NCBI GenBank assembly: GCA_019240405.1
Contig: JAFAYL010000044.1
Location: forward strand, 62,001-126,000
DNA from: Acidobacteriaceae bacterium
Lineage (GTDB): Bacteria; Acidobacteriota; Terriglobia; Bryobacterales; Bryobacteraceae
DNA length: 64,000 nt
Direction: 5' to 3'
Both the position numbers and the translations under genes were made by a program. Of this stretch, positions 25,316-34,800 are shown piece after piece. The notes beneath the pieces were generated by a model. That model was given only the letters and a program-made list of their open reading frames with translations, did not search any database and was not told the origin of the DNA. Numbering within the stretch: position 1 is the first letter of the stretch; each line of letters begins with the position of its first letter.

Positions 25316-26263
25316 CTAGCGCACCGCAGCCGCTTCGGTACTCTGGCGGAATGCAGTTGAGCTTGCGTGTTTGGGGCGAGTCGAGAGTGCATCCGAAATT
25401 ATGGCGCGCGCCTCATCGAACTCAGCTCCGGTCAATTCCAGGCGGGGCGGACGAACGCGCGCGCTTCCCACTCCGGCTTCCTGCTGCACCAGCTTTATCA
25501 ATTGAACGAATTTCGGAACAGTATCCATTCTGAGTAGCGGCAAAAACCACCGGTACAGCTCGATTGCTTCGCTCGTCCGGCCATTCTTCGCCATTTCGAA
25601 AAGCGCAACGGATTCTCTCGGAAAAGCATTTACAAGCCCCGCAATCCAACCCACCGCACCGACCGCTACTGACTCGACGATGGCGTCATCCACGCCCATC
25701 AACACGTCCAGGCGCTCGCCGAGTAACGCGCGCAGGGCCGTCACGCGGCGAACATCCGCGCTCGATTCCTTAATGGCGTGAAGATTACCGTTCTCTTCGA
25801 CAAGCTCCTTCACTTGCGTGGCCAAAAAGTCTACCGTATAAGCAATCGGATTGTTGTAAAGCATGCAGGACAACGGCGTCGCCTTAAACACGGCAGTGAC
25901 GTGCGCCTTCATTTCTCGCCAATCCCCAACGTAGACATACGGAGGAAGCACCATCAGCCCGGCGCAGCCAGTGTCTTCGGCCGTTTTCGCGAGGGTAACC
26001 GCATCTTGGGTGGTCAAAGCCGAGATGCCCGCGATGACCGGCACGCGGGAGCCGACCGCCCTCACACACGTGCTGAGAATATCCCGTTTTTCAGCAGCCG
26101 CAAGTGTCGCGCCTTCACCAAGCGATCCCAGCGCGACAATCCCGGTGCATCCGTTATCTACGAGCCAGTTCGAATGCCGCCCAATAAAGTCCAGGTCAAC
26201 ATTTAGATCTTGCGAAAACGCGGTTGTCAGCGCCGGCATTACTCCGCGCCATTGCATCTTCAT
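25316..26263 (-). CDS. lhpC: DapA-family lyase, probable 1-pyrroline-4-hydroxy-2-carboxylate deaminase
   Basis: A 315-residue class I aldolase of the dihydrodipicolinate synthase family. The Schiff-base lysine lies in HAIKESSAD, the catalytic tyrosine in CMLYNNP, and the oxo-acid pocket in VALGSLGEGATL. In the hydroxyproline pathway this family deaminates and dehydrates the pyrroline product of D-hydroxyproline to 2-oxoglutarate semialdehyde. Its position directly after three hydroxyproline dehydrogenase subunits, with a 4-base ATGA overlap to the upstream gene, supports that assignment over lysine synthesis. The symbol is by context. Confidence 0.8.
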   Translation of the reverse strand: MKMQWRGVMPALTTAFSQDLNVDLDFIGRHSNWLVDNGCTGIVALGSLGEGATLAAAEKRDILSTCVRAVGSRVPVIAGISALTTQDAVTLAKTAEDTGCAGLMVLPPYVYVGDWREMKAHVTAVFKATPLSCMLYNNPIAYTVDFLATQVKELVEENGNLHAIKESSADVRRVTALRALLGERLDVLMGVDDAIVESVAVGAVGWIAGLVNAFPRESVALFEMAKNGRTSEAIELYRWFLPLLRMDTVPKFVQLIKLVQQEAGVGSARVRPPRLELTGAEFDEARAIISDALSTRPKHASSTAFRQSTEAAAVR

Positions 26264-27543
26264 GTGCGTAGGCTCTCCTTCATCTCACTGTCTTGAGTTA
26301 AGCTTTCCAGGCGGGCCGGGAACACGGGGGGGCGGACAGACTCCGGATGCCAGCCGAGCAGGAATTCCAAAATCTGGCCACACACCCGTCCTTGGCACGG
26401 TCCCATTCCGCAACGTGATTCGAGTTTCGCCGAGCGCCACGAGTTCATTGGTCGCAAGCGGCCCCAACGCACGTCCTCGCACCGGCACACAATTGTCCCG
26501 TCTAAAGGTAATTGCCGGAGCTCAGGGCGAAGAGCAAACGCTCGATCCAGCACGTTCGCGAACTGCCGCGTCTTTCTTCGTTTAGCAAAGAGCCTTCGTG
26601 CTGAATCTTTTAGGCCAGCCGCTGCCAACCCAGTAATTTCCCCTTCGATCAGCGACTTATCAACACCGCCTATCCCGGTACACTCCCCTGCACAGTAGAT
26701 ATGTTCTTGCGAAGTCTGCTGAAATTCATCAACCGCAACGACTCCGCTTTGTGTTCGACAGCCCATTAATACCGGCAATTCAATATTTGGCTTGAGGCCA
26801 TAACCGACGGCAAGGTAATCACACGGCTCGCGCCAAACCTTGGCCCCTGTTCGCACTTGAGCGTTCTCCAATCGATCCTTACCATGTGCGGCTTCGACCC
26901 AAGTGGAAAACGTATAGCGCGAACTCCTGAGCGCGAGGCGAAGCGATCTGGCCTGGAACAACTTCCCCAAATTCTTCGATAAGCGTATTCCGAATCCTGC
27001 CACACTGCGCCACTCTGCTTGTTCGGCGATCACAGGAACAATCGCGCCGTGCTTTCGGAAGTAAGCCGCCGCGGCAAGCAAGAGTGGTCCGGTGCCAGCC
27101 ACAACGATTCGCTTTCCATCAACGGGCAAGCCTGATTTGACCAAAGCCTGAAGACCGCCCACGCCCATCACATTGGGGAGTGTCCAGCCTGGAAAAGGAA
27201 GGAAGAATTCACGCGCCCCTGTCGCGAGGATGAGCTTGTCATACCCGATCTCGAAAAATTCCTGACGTGTCTCAACTGATAGAATGCGGCGCTCGGGATC
27301 GCCATGAATAAGGCGCGCGCCGGTGATCATTTCGGCCGGACATGTCCTAAACTTTTGAAACCATGCAGAAGCATCATTGCCCGAACGGCGATCTTTTTCT
27401 CCGCGCCAGATCTGGCCTCCTGCCGAGGGATTATCGTCGAGCACGGTAACCTGACGGCCGCTTTCACTCGCGCGTATCGCGGCAGCAAGACCAGCCGGCC
27501 CAGCGCCAACCACCACAACACTCGCGAACTGTCGACGTTTCAT
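26260..27543 (-). CDS. FAD/NAD(P)-binding oxidoreductase subunit of D-hydroxyproline dehydrogenase (HcnB/SoxA-like)
   Basis: A 427-residue subunit. The ATG at 27543 overlaps the stop of the ferredoxin-like gene (ATGA) and gives MKRRQFASVVVVGAGPAGLAAA, a dinucleotide-binding GxGxxG. A second nucleotide site (VVAGTGPLLLAAAAYF) follows. The C-terminal part has the [2Fe-2S] cysteine set CRCEDV and CGMGPCQGRVCG of the HcnB-type domain. Together with the small ferredoxin and the glycine-oxidase-like subunit it should form a membrane-linked or soluble heterotrimeric dehydrogenase that oxidises cis-4-hydroxy-D-proline. An alternative is a proline or sarcosine-type oxidase, less likely given the neighbours. 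Confidence 0.83.
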   Translation of the reverse strand: MKRRQFASVVVVGAGPAGLAAAIRASESGRQVTVLDDNPSAGGQIWRGEKDRRSGNDASAWFQKFRTCPAEMITGARLIHGDPERRILSVETRQEFFEIGYDKLILATGAREFFLPFPGWTLPNVMGVGGLQALVKSGLPVDGKRIVVAGTGPLLLAAAAYFRKHGAIVPVIAEQAEWRSVAGFGIRLSKNLGKLFQARSLRLALRSSRYTFSTWVEAAHGKDRLENAQVRTGAKVWREPCDYLAVGYGLKPNIELPVLMGCRTQSGVVAVDEFQQTSQEHIYCAGECTGIGGVDKSLIEGEITGLAAAGLKDSARRLFAKRRKTRQFANVLDRAFALRPELRQLPLDGTIVCRCEDVRWGRLRPMNSWRSAKLESRCGMGPCQGRVCGQILEFLLGWHPESVRPPVFPARLESLTQDSEMKESLRT

Positions 27544-27785
27544 CCGGTTTGCACCTCCATACCGTCCTGACAAACGGTTTGGCAGCTCAAACAATGCTGG
27601 AGGCCGTTAATCGTCACCCGGCATTCGAAGCAGACGCCCATTCCGCAAAGCGGGGTCCGCGGTTCTCCCGAAACGGAGCGCCGGAACGCTGTCTCTCCCG
27701 AAATCAATATTGCGGTGGCGACGCTCGTTCCACCCGAAACGCGAACCGGCGAACCGTTTATCGAGAAGGTGATGATCTCAGGCAT
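27540..27785 (-). CDS. [2Fe-2S] ferredoxin-like small subunit of D-hydroxyproline dehydrogenase (HcnA-like)
   Basis: An 81-residue protein. ATG 27785 is the best start (MPEIITFSINGSPVRV), overlapping the stop of the upstream FAD gene by 8 bases. The ferredoxin cysteine set PLCGMGVCFECRVTINGLQHCLSC fits the HcnA-type small subunit, which passes electrons between the FAD subunits. Its own stop overlaps the next gene in ATGA. The tight three-gene packing argues for stoichiometric assembly. Confidence 0.82.
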   Translation of the reverse strand: MPEIITFSINGSPVRVSGGTSVATAILISGETAFRRSVSGEPRTPLCGMGVCFECRVTINGLQHCLSCQTVCQDGMEVQTG

Positions 27786-28917
27786 GGAGCGCATAGCTCC
27801 GGCTCGGCAGATACGGATCCTTCGCAATCGCAGATCTCCGCCCCAAGATCATGTCGGCCAGAAGTTTCGCCGTGCCGAGCGAAGTAGTTATGCCCAGGCC
27901 TTCATGACCCGTGGCGAGATAAATGTTCTCGGCCTCCGGAGAAGGTCCGATTAGCGGCAGCTTATCGGGAGTCGCGGCGCGAAAGCCGGTCCAACTCCTT
28001 ATAGCCGACAATCTACGCAGACCTGGCATATATTCGAATGCTCGCCGCAGCATCGCTGAGACGATTTTCATATCCACGGCGGAATCGTCCAGCCCATACT
28101 GTCTGGAAGATCCGATCAAGATCTGCCCGGACGGCCGCGGCTGCACATTGAACGCTACCGAATCGGATTGAATCGAATGAGCGCTTTTCAGATAGCCGAG
28201 CTCGATAATCTGGTGACTCACGAAGCCGGGATAGCGATCTGTAATAACGAGGTGCCCTTTTCGCGGCTCAAGCTGTACTGAGCTAGTGAGCGACTGCGCG
28301 ACAATTCCGTTCGCTATCACTAAATTTCCATACGCGATGTAGCTTCCGTCATCGAGTTGCACAGTGTTTCCACGCGTGCCGACCGCTCTCTTTCCAAGAA
28401 TCAGCGTTGCGCCGTGCTGCTGAGCCTCTGTTATAAAAAAGCGTGCGGCGCAAGGGGGGTATACGACAGCGTCTTCTTTAACCAATAATGCGCCTTCCAA
28501 TCCCGGCCGCAGATTTGGTTCAGCCTCGGCCAGAGATCGCGCATCGAGCACTTCAACTGGAACTCCTCGCTGTATGTAGTAGTGCTGCTTGCGAAAAACT
28601 TCCCGCATCTCGGTTTCGTCTGCCGCGACCCAGAGAGCGCCGCTTGGGGAAAACTCCACATCCGGCGGAAACCGTTCAGCGGCTTCTTTCCACAACAGTT
28701 GGGAATAGCGAGTCAGAGCGAATTGAGCTTCGGAGTCATCCATTACTGCAATGTGTCCCATGCCGGCCGCAGTAGCGCCCCCGCCGATTTCCGCAGATTC
28801 GATCAGCGCAGTCCGCAGACCCGCCTCAGCAAATTCGCGGGCGCATGCCGTACCCACAATGCCGCCGCCGAGGACAACGATGTCGAAGGAGAGCGAGGTC
28901 AAAGATAAATTCCCCAC
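27778..28917 (-). CDS. FAD-dependent D-hydroxyproline dehydrogenase catalytic subunit (HcnC/DAO-like)
   Basis: A 379-residue glycine-oxidase/D-amino-acid-oxidase-fold flavoprotein. The N-terminal FAD motif is DIVVLGGGIVGTACA, followed by GGGATAAGMGHI, and near the C-terminus RSWTGFRAATPDKLPLIGP and GHEGLGITTS, all typical of this fold. The start is GTG 28917, overlapping the epimerase gene by 19 bases. With the [2Fe-2S] and FAD/NAD subunits it is expected to oxidise the D-hydroxyproline made by the epimerase to pyrroline-4-hydroxy-2-carboxylate. It carries no signal peptide, so it acts in the cytoplasm. Confidence 0.83.
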   Translation of the reverse strand: MGNLSLTSLSFDIVVLGGGIVGTACAREFAEAGLRTALIESAEIGGGATAAGMGHIAVMDDSEAQFALTRYSQLLWKEAAERFPPDVEFSPSGALWVAADETEMREVFRKQHYYIQRGVPVEVLDARSLAEAEPNLRPGLEGALLVKEDAVVYPPCAARFFITEAQQHGATLILGKRAVGTRGNTVQLDDGSYIAYGNLVIANGIVAQSLTSSVQLEPRKGHLVITDRYPGFVSHQIIELGYLKSAHSIQSDSVAFNVQPRPSGQILIGSSRQYGLDDSAVDMKIVSAMLRRAFEYMPGLRRLSAIRSWTGFRAATPDKLPLIGPSPEAENIYLATGHEGLGITTSLGTAKLLADMILGRRSAIAKDPYLPSRSYALHA

Positions 28918-29846
28918 TTAAACGGATCTCGCTGATCTAGAATGAGCCGGGCCTCTGACGTGATGTATGCTCTGCCGGTGATTTGCGGAAATATTTGATT
29001 TTCGCGGATTTTCACTCGCCCTTCGAAGATCGTTCCGAGTATCCCTGCTTGCCGGTAAGTATCACCCTCACGAAGCAAGCCGTCGGCATACAAACAGGCC
29101 AACTTTGCGCTCGTCCCGGTTCCGCAAGGCGAGCGGTCATAACTTCTACCGGGACACAGAACGAAATTGCGGCTATGGGCGGGCAAGTCTCCGGGATCGG
29201 CCGAGATCTCGATGTGATCGATTTCTTTTCCGTTCTCGCCGGTTATACCATTCGCTGCGAGCGCCTGTCGAACCGCCCATGCATACTCCGACAGCACCTC
29301 TAAATTGCGGGCTTCAACTGCGCACGGCGTGTTGCGAGTCTGGAAAAACCAATTTCCGCCCCATGCGACATCACCTTTCACCCTCGCTCCGCCAGTGGTC
29401 ACTTGAATGTCTTTCAAGAACCGGTAACTTGCGACGTTCTCGAACGTTACTTCGCCCGTTTCGTGCAGTTCAACTCGAACCGAGCCGACGGGAGTTTCGA
29501 AAAAGTGCGTTCCCGGCCCAATCCTCCCTAGATGCGCGAGCGTCGCGGCTACCCCAATCGTGCCGTGTCCGCACATTCCGAGATACCCGACGTTGTTGAA
29601 AAAAATCACGCCGGTAATGCAGGAAGGATCGGTCGGTTCGCAGAGCAGCGCGCCCACAGCAGCATCCGATCCTCGCGGCTCGTTCACCGACGCCGAGCGG
29701 AAATGGTCATATTGCGATTGAAAACATTGCAAGCGGGCGGCAATTGAAGAATTCCCGAGCTTGGGCCCGCCCGCCACGATGACCCGGGTCGGCTCGCCTG
29801 CAGTATGGGAATCGATGACCCGAATCTCACATCTGCCGTCTTGCAT
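28899..29846 (-). CDS. 4-hydroxyproline 2-epimerase
   Basis: A 315-residue proline-racemase-family enzyme. Both catalytic cysteines are present: GMCGHGT and RSPCGTGTSAK. Having Cys rather than Thr in the second motif separates epimerases from trans-3-hydroxyproline dehydratases. It converts trans-4-hydroxy-L-proline to cis-4-hydroxy-D-proline. The conserved start IRVIDSHTAGEPTRVI lies just after ATG 29846; an in-frame ATG at 29885 would add 13 unconserved residues and overlap two palindromes. It is first in the operon. A TACATAAT-like -10 just ahead of 29846 raises the chance of a leaderless message. Confidence 0.87.
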   Translation of the reverse strand: MQDGRCEIRVIDSHTAGEPTRVIVAGGPKLGNSSIAARLQCFQSQYDHFRSASVNEPRGSDAAVGALLCEPTDPSCITGVIFFNNVGYLGMCGHGTIGVAATLAHLGRIGPGTHFFETPVGSVRVELHETGEVTFENVASYRFLKDIQVTTGGARVKGDVAWGGNWFFQTRNTPCAVEARNLEVLSEYAWAVRQALAANGITGENGKEIDHIEISADPGDLPAHSRNFVLCPGRSYDRSPCGTGTSAKLACLYADGLLREGDTYRQAGILGTIFEGRVKIRENQIFPQITGRAYITSEARLILDQRDPFKWGIYL

Positions 29847-29848
29847 TA

Positions 29849-29861
29849 ATACATTATGTAT
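29849..29861. promoter_or_regulatory. Perfect 13-bp palindrome at the hydroxyproline operon promoter
   Basis: ATACAT-T-ATGTAT, a perfect inverted repeat, lies two bases ahead of the epimerase start at 29846 (minus strand). An embedded GTATAC sits next to it. Such AT-rich repeats are usual operators of GntR/FadR-type regulators. Placement over the likely -10 suggests repression. Confidence 0.45.
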
Positions 29862-29874
29862 ACCAATCTGGATA

Positions 29875-29887
29875 CAATGCTGCATTG
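29875..29887. promoter_or_regulatory. Second perfect 13-bp palindrome upstream of the hydroxyproline operon
   Basis: CAATGC-T-GCATTG, a perfect inverted repeat 26 bases (about 2.5 helical turns) centre to centre from the ATACAT palindrome. Its sequence differs, so it may bind a different factor or be fortuitous. Confidence 0.35.
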
Positions 29888-30106
29888 CCCCGAATATTGG
29901 GCAAATGGCCGAAAAAGGCAGAAAAGAGGGCGCAGTCGATGCCGGCTGCGCCGCGGAACGAGGGAAGAGGGACAGGACCCGTTACGAACTCGAACAACTC
30001 GAGGTCATAGGAACGAAGTCCATGCCGTTAGCTTGCCGCGAAACCTCCGCGCAAGTGTCGCGAAACTGTAAATTCGAAGTAAAAGACTGAAGCGCGGACG
30101 GAAGAG

Positions 30107-30775
30107 CTAATCGGTAACCAGATCGCCCGCCATGATCGGCCGGGTTCGCGGCAGTAATCCGAAAATCGATGCGGCCCCGAGCGTTCCGAGTGTCGCGACA
30201 AATACGGCCAATTTAAGATTCGTCGCAGCATGCGTATTCGGCAGCGTCTTCCATAAGAGCAGAAGCAACGCTTGAGCGACAGTCACGGTCCAGACTGCGC
30301 CGTAAAAATATCGCCTCTCAATGCCCTCGCCTTTGGTTGATGCGCCCACTCGCGGCAGCACCCCCGCCGCACCGAGACAAAGAATCAAGAAGAACACCGA
30401 TAGATAGGCATTCGCATAAATTTGTCGCAAATACCAAGCTCCGGTCGCGCTGGCAACAATCAATCCCGCGAGGTTCAAAATTGCAAAGTTAAGGATTGCG
30501 TTCCATGCGAATGTGTAACAAATGCGCCGATACAACGGATTCGGCTTGTCTTCGCAAAAACGCAGAATGTAGGGCCGCGCTTCCACCCCCGGAAGCTGTC
30601 CGGCAATGGCCGCAAGACCCGTGACCGCGATCACAATCAGGAGCCAAAGCAAGTGCGCCCGTGCCGCGCCCCGCGCAAACAGGTTGAAGATGAGAGGCCC
30701 CGGCGCGAGAAAGAAAACCCAAACCCAAATCGGCCAGTGCGCGAGGCGATAACTTGCTTTGTTCCGCTCGCGCAT
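30107..30775 (-). CDS. Six-helix membrane protein of unknown function
   Basis: A 222-residue protein from ATG 30775 (MRERNKASYRLAHWPIWVWV). At least six hydrophobic segments can be seen, from about residue 14 to the end, with RFCEDKPNPLYRRICYT in a loop as the only notable charged motif. I do not recognise a family. The stretch between its stop and the hydroxyproline operon (29888-30106) carries no convincing gene. No enzyme motif is visible; a transport or small structural role cannot be told apart. Confidence 0.6.
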   Translation of the reverse strand: MRERNKASYRLAHWPIWVWVFFLAPGPLIFNLFARGAARAHLLWLLIVIAVTGLAAIAGQLPGVEARPYILRFCEDKPNPLYRRICYTFAWNAILNFAILNLAGLIVASATGAWYLRQIYANAYLSVFFLILCLGAAGVLPRVGASTKGEGIERRYFYGAVWTVTVAQALLLLLWKTLPNTHAATNLKLAVFVATLGTLGAASIFGLLPRTRPIMAGDLVTD

Positions 30776-30946
30776 TTTGCGCTCGCTCGCGTACTCAACT
30801 CGAATTGGGTATCGACACAACAACCCCACTTCCAGAAATCGTACTACTGTTCGCCCCTAAGCGGACGGAAAGGCGCATGTTCGGAGAACGCCAGGCACCT
30901 AATCCTCGGTGCTTGCAGTATTGTCGATTTGTTTGCTGTTTTGTAA

Positions 30947-30975
30947 TTGCACCAATCGACCGGTTCAGATATAAT
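30947..30975 (+). promoter_or_regulatory. Sigma-70-type promoter for the small secreted protein gene
   Basis: TTGCAC at 30947-30952 and a perfect TATAAT at 30970-30975 with a 17-base spacer. The expected start of transcription lies near 30982, just before a GAGGAG ribosome site at 30984-30989 and the TTG start at 30999. The geometry is complete. Confidence 0.6.
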
Positions 30976-30998
30976 CGTGCGCCGAGGAGCAAATCACT

Positions 30999-31454
30999 TT
31001 GCACAAACTTATTTCTGCCGTCGTGCTGTTCGTATTCGCGGGTGCACTGTTCGGGCAAAGCCCGTTTGTAGGTACATGGAAGTTAAATTCCGAAAAGACA
31101 AAGTACACGACAGGCGAGCCGCCTAAAGATGTAACCCTCACGATTGAGGAGCAGGGTGAGAATCTTCAGGTGACAGCAACCGGAACCGGCTCGGATGGAT
31201 CGCCGATTTCAGTGAAATATACGGTGCCGGTCAAAGGCGGCGCGGGGCAGGTGCAGGAGGGCCCATACGACGCCATCACTTCGAAAGTCGTCAGCGCTAG
31301 CGCGCGTACGAATACGTACACCAAGAATGGCAAAGTCGTCGCAACCCGTCATACGGTTGTCAGTAAAGACGGCAAGACTTTGAGATCGACCGTAAAGGGC
31401 ACAGATGCAAACGGCAAAGCGTTCGCAGGTACTGACGTGTACGACAAGCAATAG
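30999..31454 (+). CDS. Small secreted protein of unknown function
   Basis: A 151-residue protein starting at TTG 30999 behind GAGGAG and a good promoter. The signal peptide is MHKLISAVVLFVFAGALFGQ, followed by FVGTWKLNSEKTKYTTGEPPKD, TLTIEEQGENLQVTATGTG and YTKNGKVVATRHTVVSKDGKTLRSTVKGTDANGKA. The even spacing of beta-strand-like segments with a GTWKLN opening resembles small lipocalin-like secreted proteins that recur in Acidobacteria. The resemblance is by pattern only; no catalytic motif is seen. It is probably a monocistronic gene. Confidence 0.72.
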   Translation: MHKLISAVVLFVFAGALFGQSPFVGTWKLNSEKTKYTTGEPPKDVTLTIEEQGENLQVTATGTGSDGSPISVKYTVPVKGGAGQVQEGPYDAITSKVVSASARTNTYTKNGKVVATRHTVVSKDGKTLRSTVKGTDANGKAFAGTDVYDKQ

Positions 31455-31887
31455 GGTCCCCAGCCCCTAGTGTGCCGGCTCCTGGCGCGCTTCTTGAAAC
31501 CGCCCGCCAGTCATCCCTTATCCCGCGGCGGCCATTTCGGAACTGCAACTGGTTCCCCAATTTTTCGACTTGACAACTTCGCTCTACTGACATAAGCTTG
31601 CTGGCGTCCCGGAGGGATATCCCGTGAAACCCAGGTTTCTGGCCCGGGAGAACGCAAATACGATTGTTGCGATCTCGGGTGCAGGAAGTGCAGTCATCAC
31701 TTTCGCAGGGCTTGCTCGCGCAAACGAGAGTTCTTTGCGTCCGATCCACGACTCAACTGTCTCAGTCGGCAATAACCGTTCTGCCGGCTCGCATTTCCAC
31801 GCTCCCGATACTGTGTCGGCGAGAACGCGCAGGACGCGCTGACCGCGTGATTGGGACTTTCTGTTGTAGGTCTAAAGGAGCGCTTTC
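31455..31887. other. 433-base intergenic stretch with no convincing gene
   Basis: Short open frames exist on both strands (for example 31624-31842 plus, 31584-31772 minus) but none has a good start or a recognisable product. The one structured item is the folded element at 31604-31655. The remainder is GC-rich with no clear promoter; the metzincin gene has its ribosome site AAAGGAG at 31874-31880. Confidence 0.5.
31604..31655. repeat. REP-like or small structured RNA element (three-way-junction fold)
   Basis: A 52-base segment folds on paper as a closing stem (31604-31612 with 31644-31655, 9 pairs with a three-base bulge) enclosing two hairpins: GGG-ATAT-CCC at 31614-31623 and CCAG-GTTT-CTGG at 31631-31642. 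An alternative fold is TCCC-GGA-GGGA at 31607-31617. The GTCCCGGAGGGA core is like repetitive extragenic palindromes seen in many bacteria. A REP remnant is my first choice; a regulatory RNA is the second. No second copy was noticed in the window. Confidence 0.4.
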
Positions 31888-34800
31888 ATGGGAATGAAAT
31901 TTGGAGTTTATTTAGCGTTGGGTTCAGTTATTTTTCTGTGCGGCCCGGGGTTGCTGGCTGCTGCCGAGAATGCTTCGTTTCGCGCACAATTGGTACCGGT
32001 CGGCGATGCTGACGTGGTATCAAACCTCTCAGCGACGGCGGACATCAACGTGCATGTCGTTCGAGACGTCGCGGGAAAGATCGTTCATGGCTATGTGGAT
32101 TTCAGACTTGAAGGCGCGCTCTCGGGTAGTGCCAGCGAACTTAGAATCGAGACCGGGTCGGACGGCACGGGCGGTACGATTGCGGTTCCACCGTCGGACC
32201 TACCGCGGAATGTGAGCGGCAGCCTTCATATGCGGAGCTCAGCGCCGGTGCGGTCGGGCCACCCTGCCGCGCTTGAAACGTTGAAAGCGCTGGTGGAGGG
32301 TTCCACTCCGGTGCACGTAACGCTGGTCACGAGCCAGGGCACGATGCACGGGGCCGCACAGCGGAGCACGAATTCGCTCCTCGAAGCGGAGCCATCTGAT
32401 GACGGGGTTTGGAAACAAGTGGATGAGGCTTCTTTGGCCGTGAGAGCAGACGCCAATGCCAACCCGCCGCGCTTCTATCGGACGTTCCATTTGGATCACG
32501 ATTCGTTAAAGGCCGTTCTCCATCAAGCTCCGATGCAATTCACGAAAGGGGCCAAACCGGTGATCAGTATGCCGATGCCGGATGGCCAATTCGCGCACTT
32601 CAGCATTGAGGAATCGCCGGTAATGGTGCCCGAGCTCGCAGCGAAGGTTCCGGATTTCAAAACGTATCGCGGTCAAGGGGTCGACAATCCTGCGGCGACA
32701 ATACGCTTCGACTCAAACAAAGGCGCTGTTCACGTAATCATTCTGGTGGGCGGGGAGACCGTGTATATCAACCCCGTAGCGGCAGGCGAACGCGAGCACT
32801 ACGCAACCTATTACAGGCGGGACTTGCCGTGGAATGAAATCAACACGCATGGTTTTGGGCCGGATAGCGTGGTCAACCCGCTGGAGAACTCTCTGAAGCA
32901 CGCGATTCCTCAAGCCGCGGCGCCTCCTCAGGTGGGAACAACGCTGCAGACGTACCGCTTGGCAGTTGCCACGACTAAGGGTTTCACAGCCGATCCTTTC
33001 TTTGGAGGAGGCGGTGATGGCCTAGCGGCAAGAATGACTACACTCACGAAGGTCGGAACAATTATTAATCTCGTCAATGCCCTATACGAAAGTGATGTTG
33101 CCGTTCAGCTCGTGTTGATACCGACCGAACTTAGCGCGATTTTCGATACCAGCACCAACCCGGATCCCGGTTATGCGGACGGCAATGAGAATACGATGAT
33201 CAATCAAAATCAGGGGTTTTTGGATGCCGCCGTCGGAAACGCGAACTACGATATCGGCCATGTCTTTGGTCTCACGGGAAACCCGGGATCGGCCCAAGGG
33301 TTTGCATTCATCGGTGTCGTTTGTACAACTGCTATGAAAGGTGCGGCGGTGACCCTTATGGGCGTGGGAACGGTTACCGGGAACTTTAATGTCGATACAG
33401 AAGTCCTCGATCACGAGATGGCCCACCAGTTCAGTGCCAGCCACACGACTAACAGCACTTCGGCGTTTTGTGCCATAGAACGAAATGCTCCGACGGCCTT
33501 CGAAGTCGGGAGTGGCTCGACCATTCTGGCGAACGCGGGGAGTTGCGATCCCGAGAATCTTCAGCAGAACACGGACATTTACTTCCACGGGCATACTTTA
33601 GATGAAATAAACGCTTACGTTGCAGGCCCAGGCGCCTGTTTTGTGGGGACACCGACGGGAGATTCTCCGCCGACAGTCACCGCTCCGGCGAGCACGACTG
33701 TTCCGATGGCAACGCCGTTTACTCTGACGGCAACGGCAACTACTGCCCTCGGCACGGTCCCGACGTTCAACTGGGAAGAGTTTGACCTCGGAACGGCATC
33801 GCCTCCGGAGGGTGATGATGGCACGCGGCCGCTGTTCCGCTCCGTGGCGCCCAATACAAACGGGACGCGAAACTTTCCGAATATGACCTACGTTTTGAAC
33901 AACGCCAACCAGCCTCCGGCTACAATTCCTTGCCCCGACGTCAATACCTCGACCTGTATACCGGGCGAATACCCGCAGATGACAAACCGGACGCTGAATT
34001 TCCGCGTGACGGTTCGCGATAATCACGCGGGCGGCGGAGCAACGAACAATGCCACGCTGCAGGTGACTTCCACGACGGCTGCGGGCCCATTTCAGGTGAC
34101 GGCGCCCAACACGGCAGTCACCTGGCAGACGGGGTCAACGCAGACGGTGACGTGGAATGTTGCAAATACCAACGCGGCGCCGGTGAACACAGCGAATGTC
34201 AACGTTCTGCTTTCGACGGATGGAGGGAACACTTTCCCGACAACGTTGGCGGCGAACGTGCCGAACAATGGCTCCGCGACGGTTACGACGCCGAACACGC
34301 CCACGGCAACCGCACGCGTTATGGTTCAAGCGGTGGGAAACATCTTCTTTGATGTTTCCGACGTGAATTTCAACATCGTCCAACCCAATATGACGCCGGT
34401 GACCGTGAATGCGGCCGCAACCGGTCCGTTCCAGCCCACGACAGCTACGGCTGGACCGCATAACGCTCAGAGAGTTGCAACTGCGTCTTCAGTGAGTGGT
34501 TTAGCAGATCTGACTTTTACTGTGGATGGGTGCAGGTACACCGGTAGCCACACGTTCATGTTCCGGAACGGAAGTAAGCACACGATTTCGACCACTGCAT
34601 TCCAATGCACTGGTACGACGCAGTCGGAGTTTACGCATTATTCGAATGGTTGCAACCAAAGGACGCAAGCCATCATTGCGTCAGCCAAGACTCCGGTCTA
34701 CACGGCGTTCTTCAACGTCAAGTTCGAGCTGAAGACCAGTGTTGCGCATTCAGGCGGGGGAACCGTTACTCCGGAATCGGGAAAATTCTATGCCGACGGA

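Noticed and set aside
29905-30090. 61-residue plus-strand frame between the hydroxyproline operon and the membrane protein gene
   Set aside because: Charged, no ribosome site, no pattern; I treat the stretch as noncoding.
31624-31842. 72-residue frame with GTG start in the 433-base gap
   Set aside because: The frame starts inside the folded element and has no ribosome site or recognisable product.
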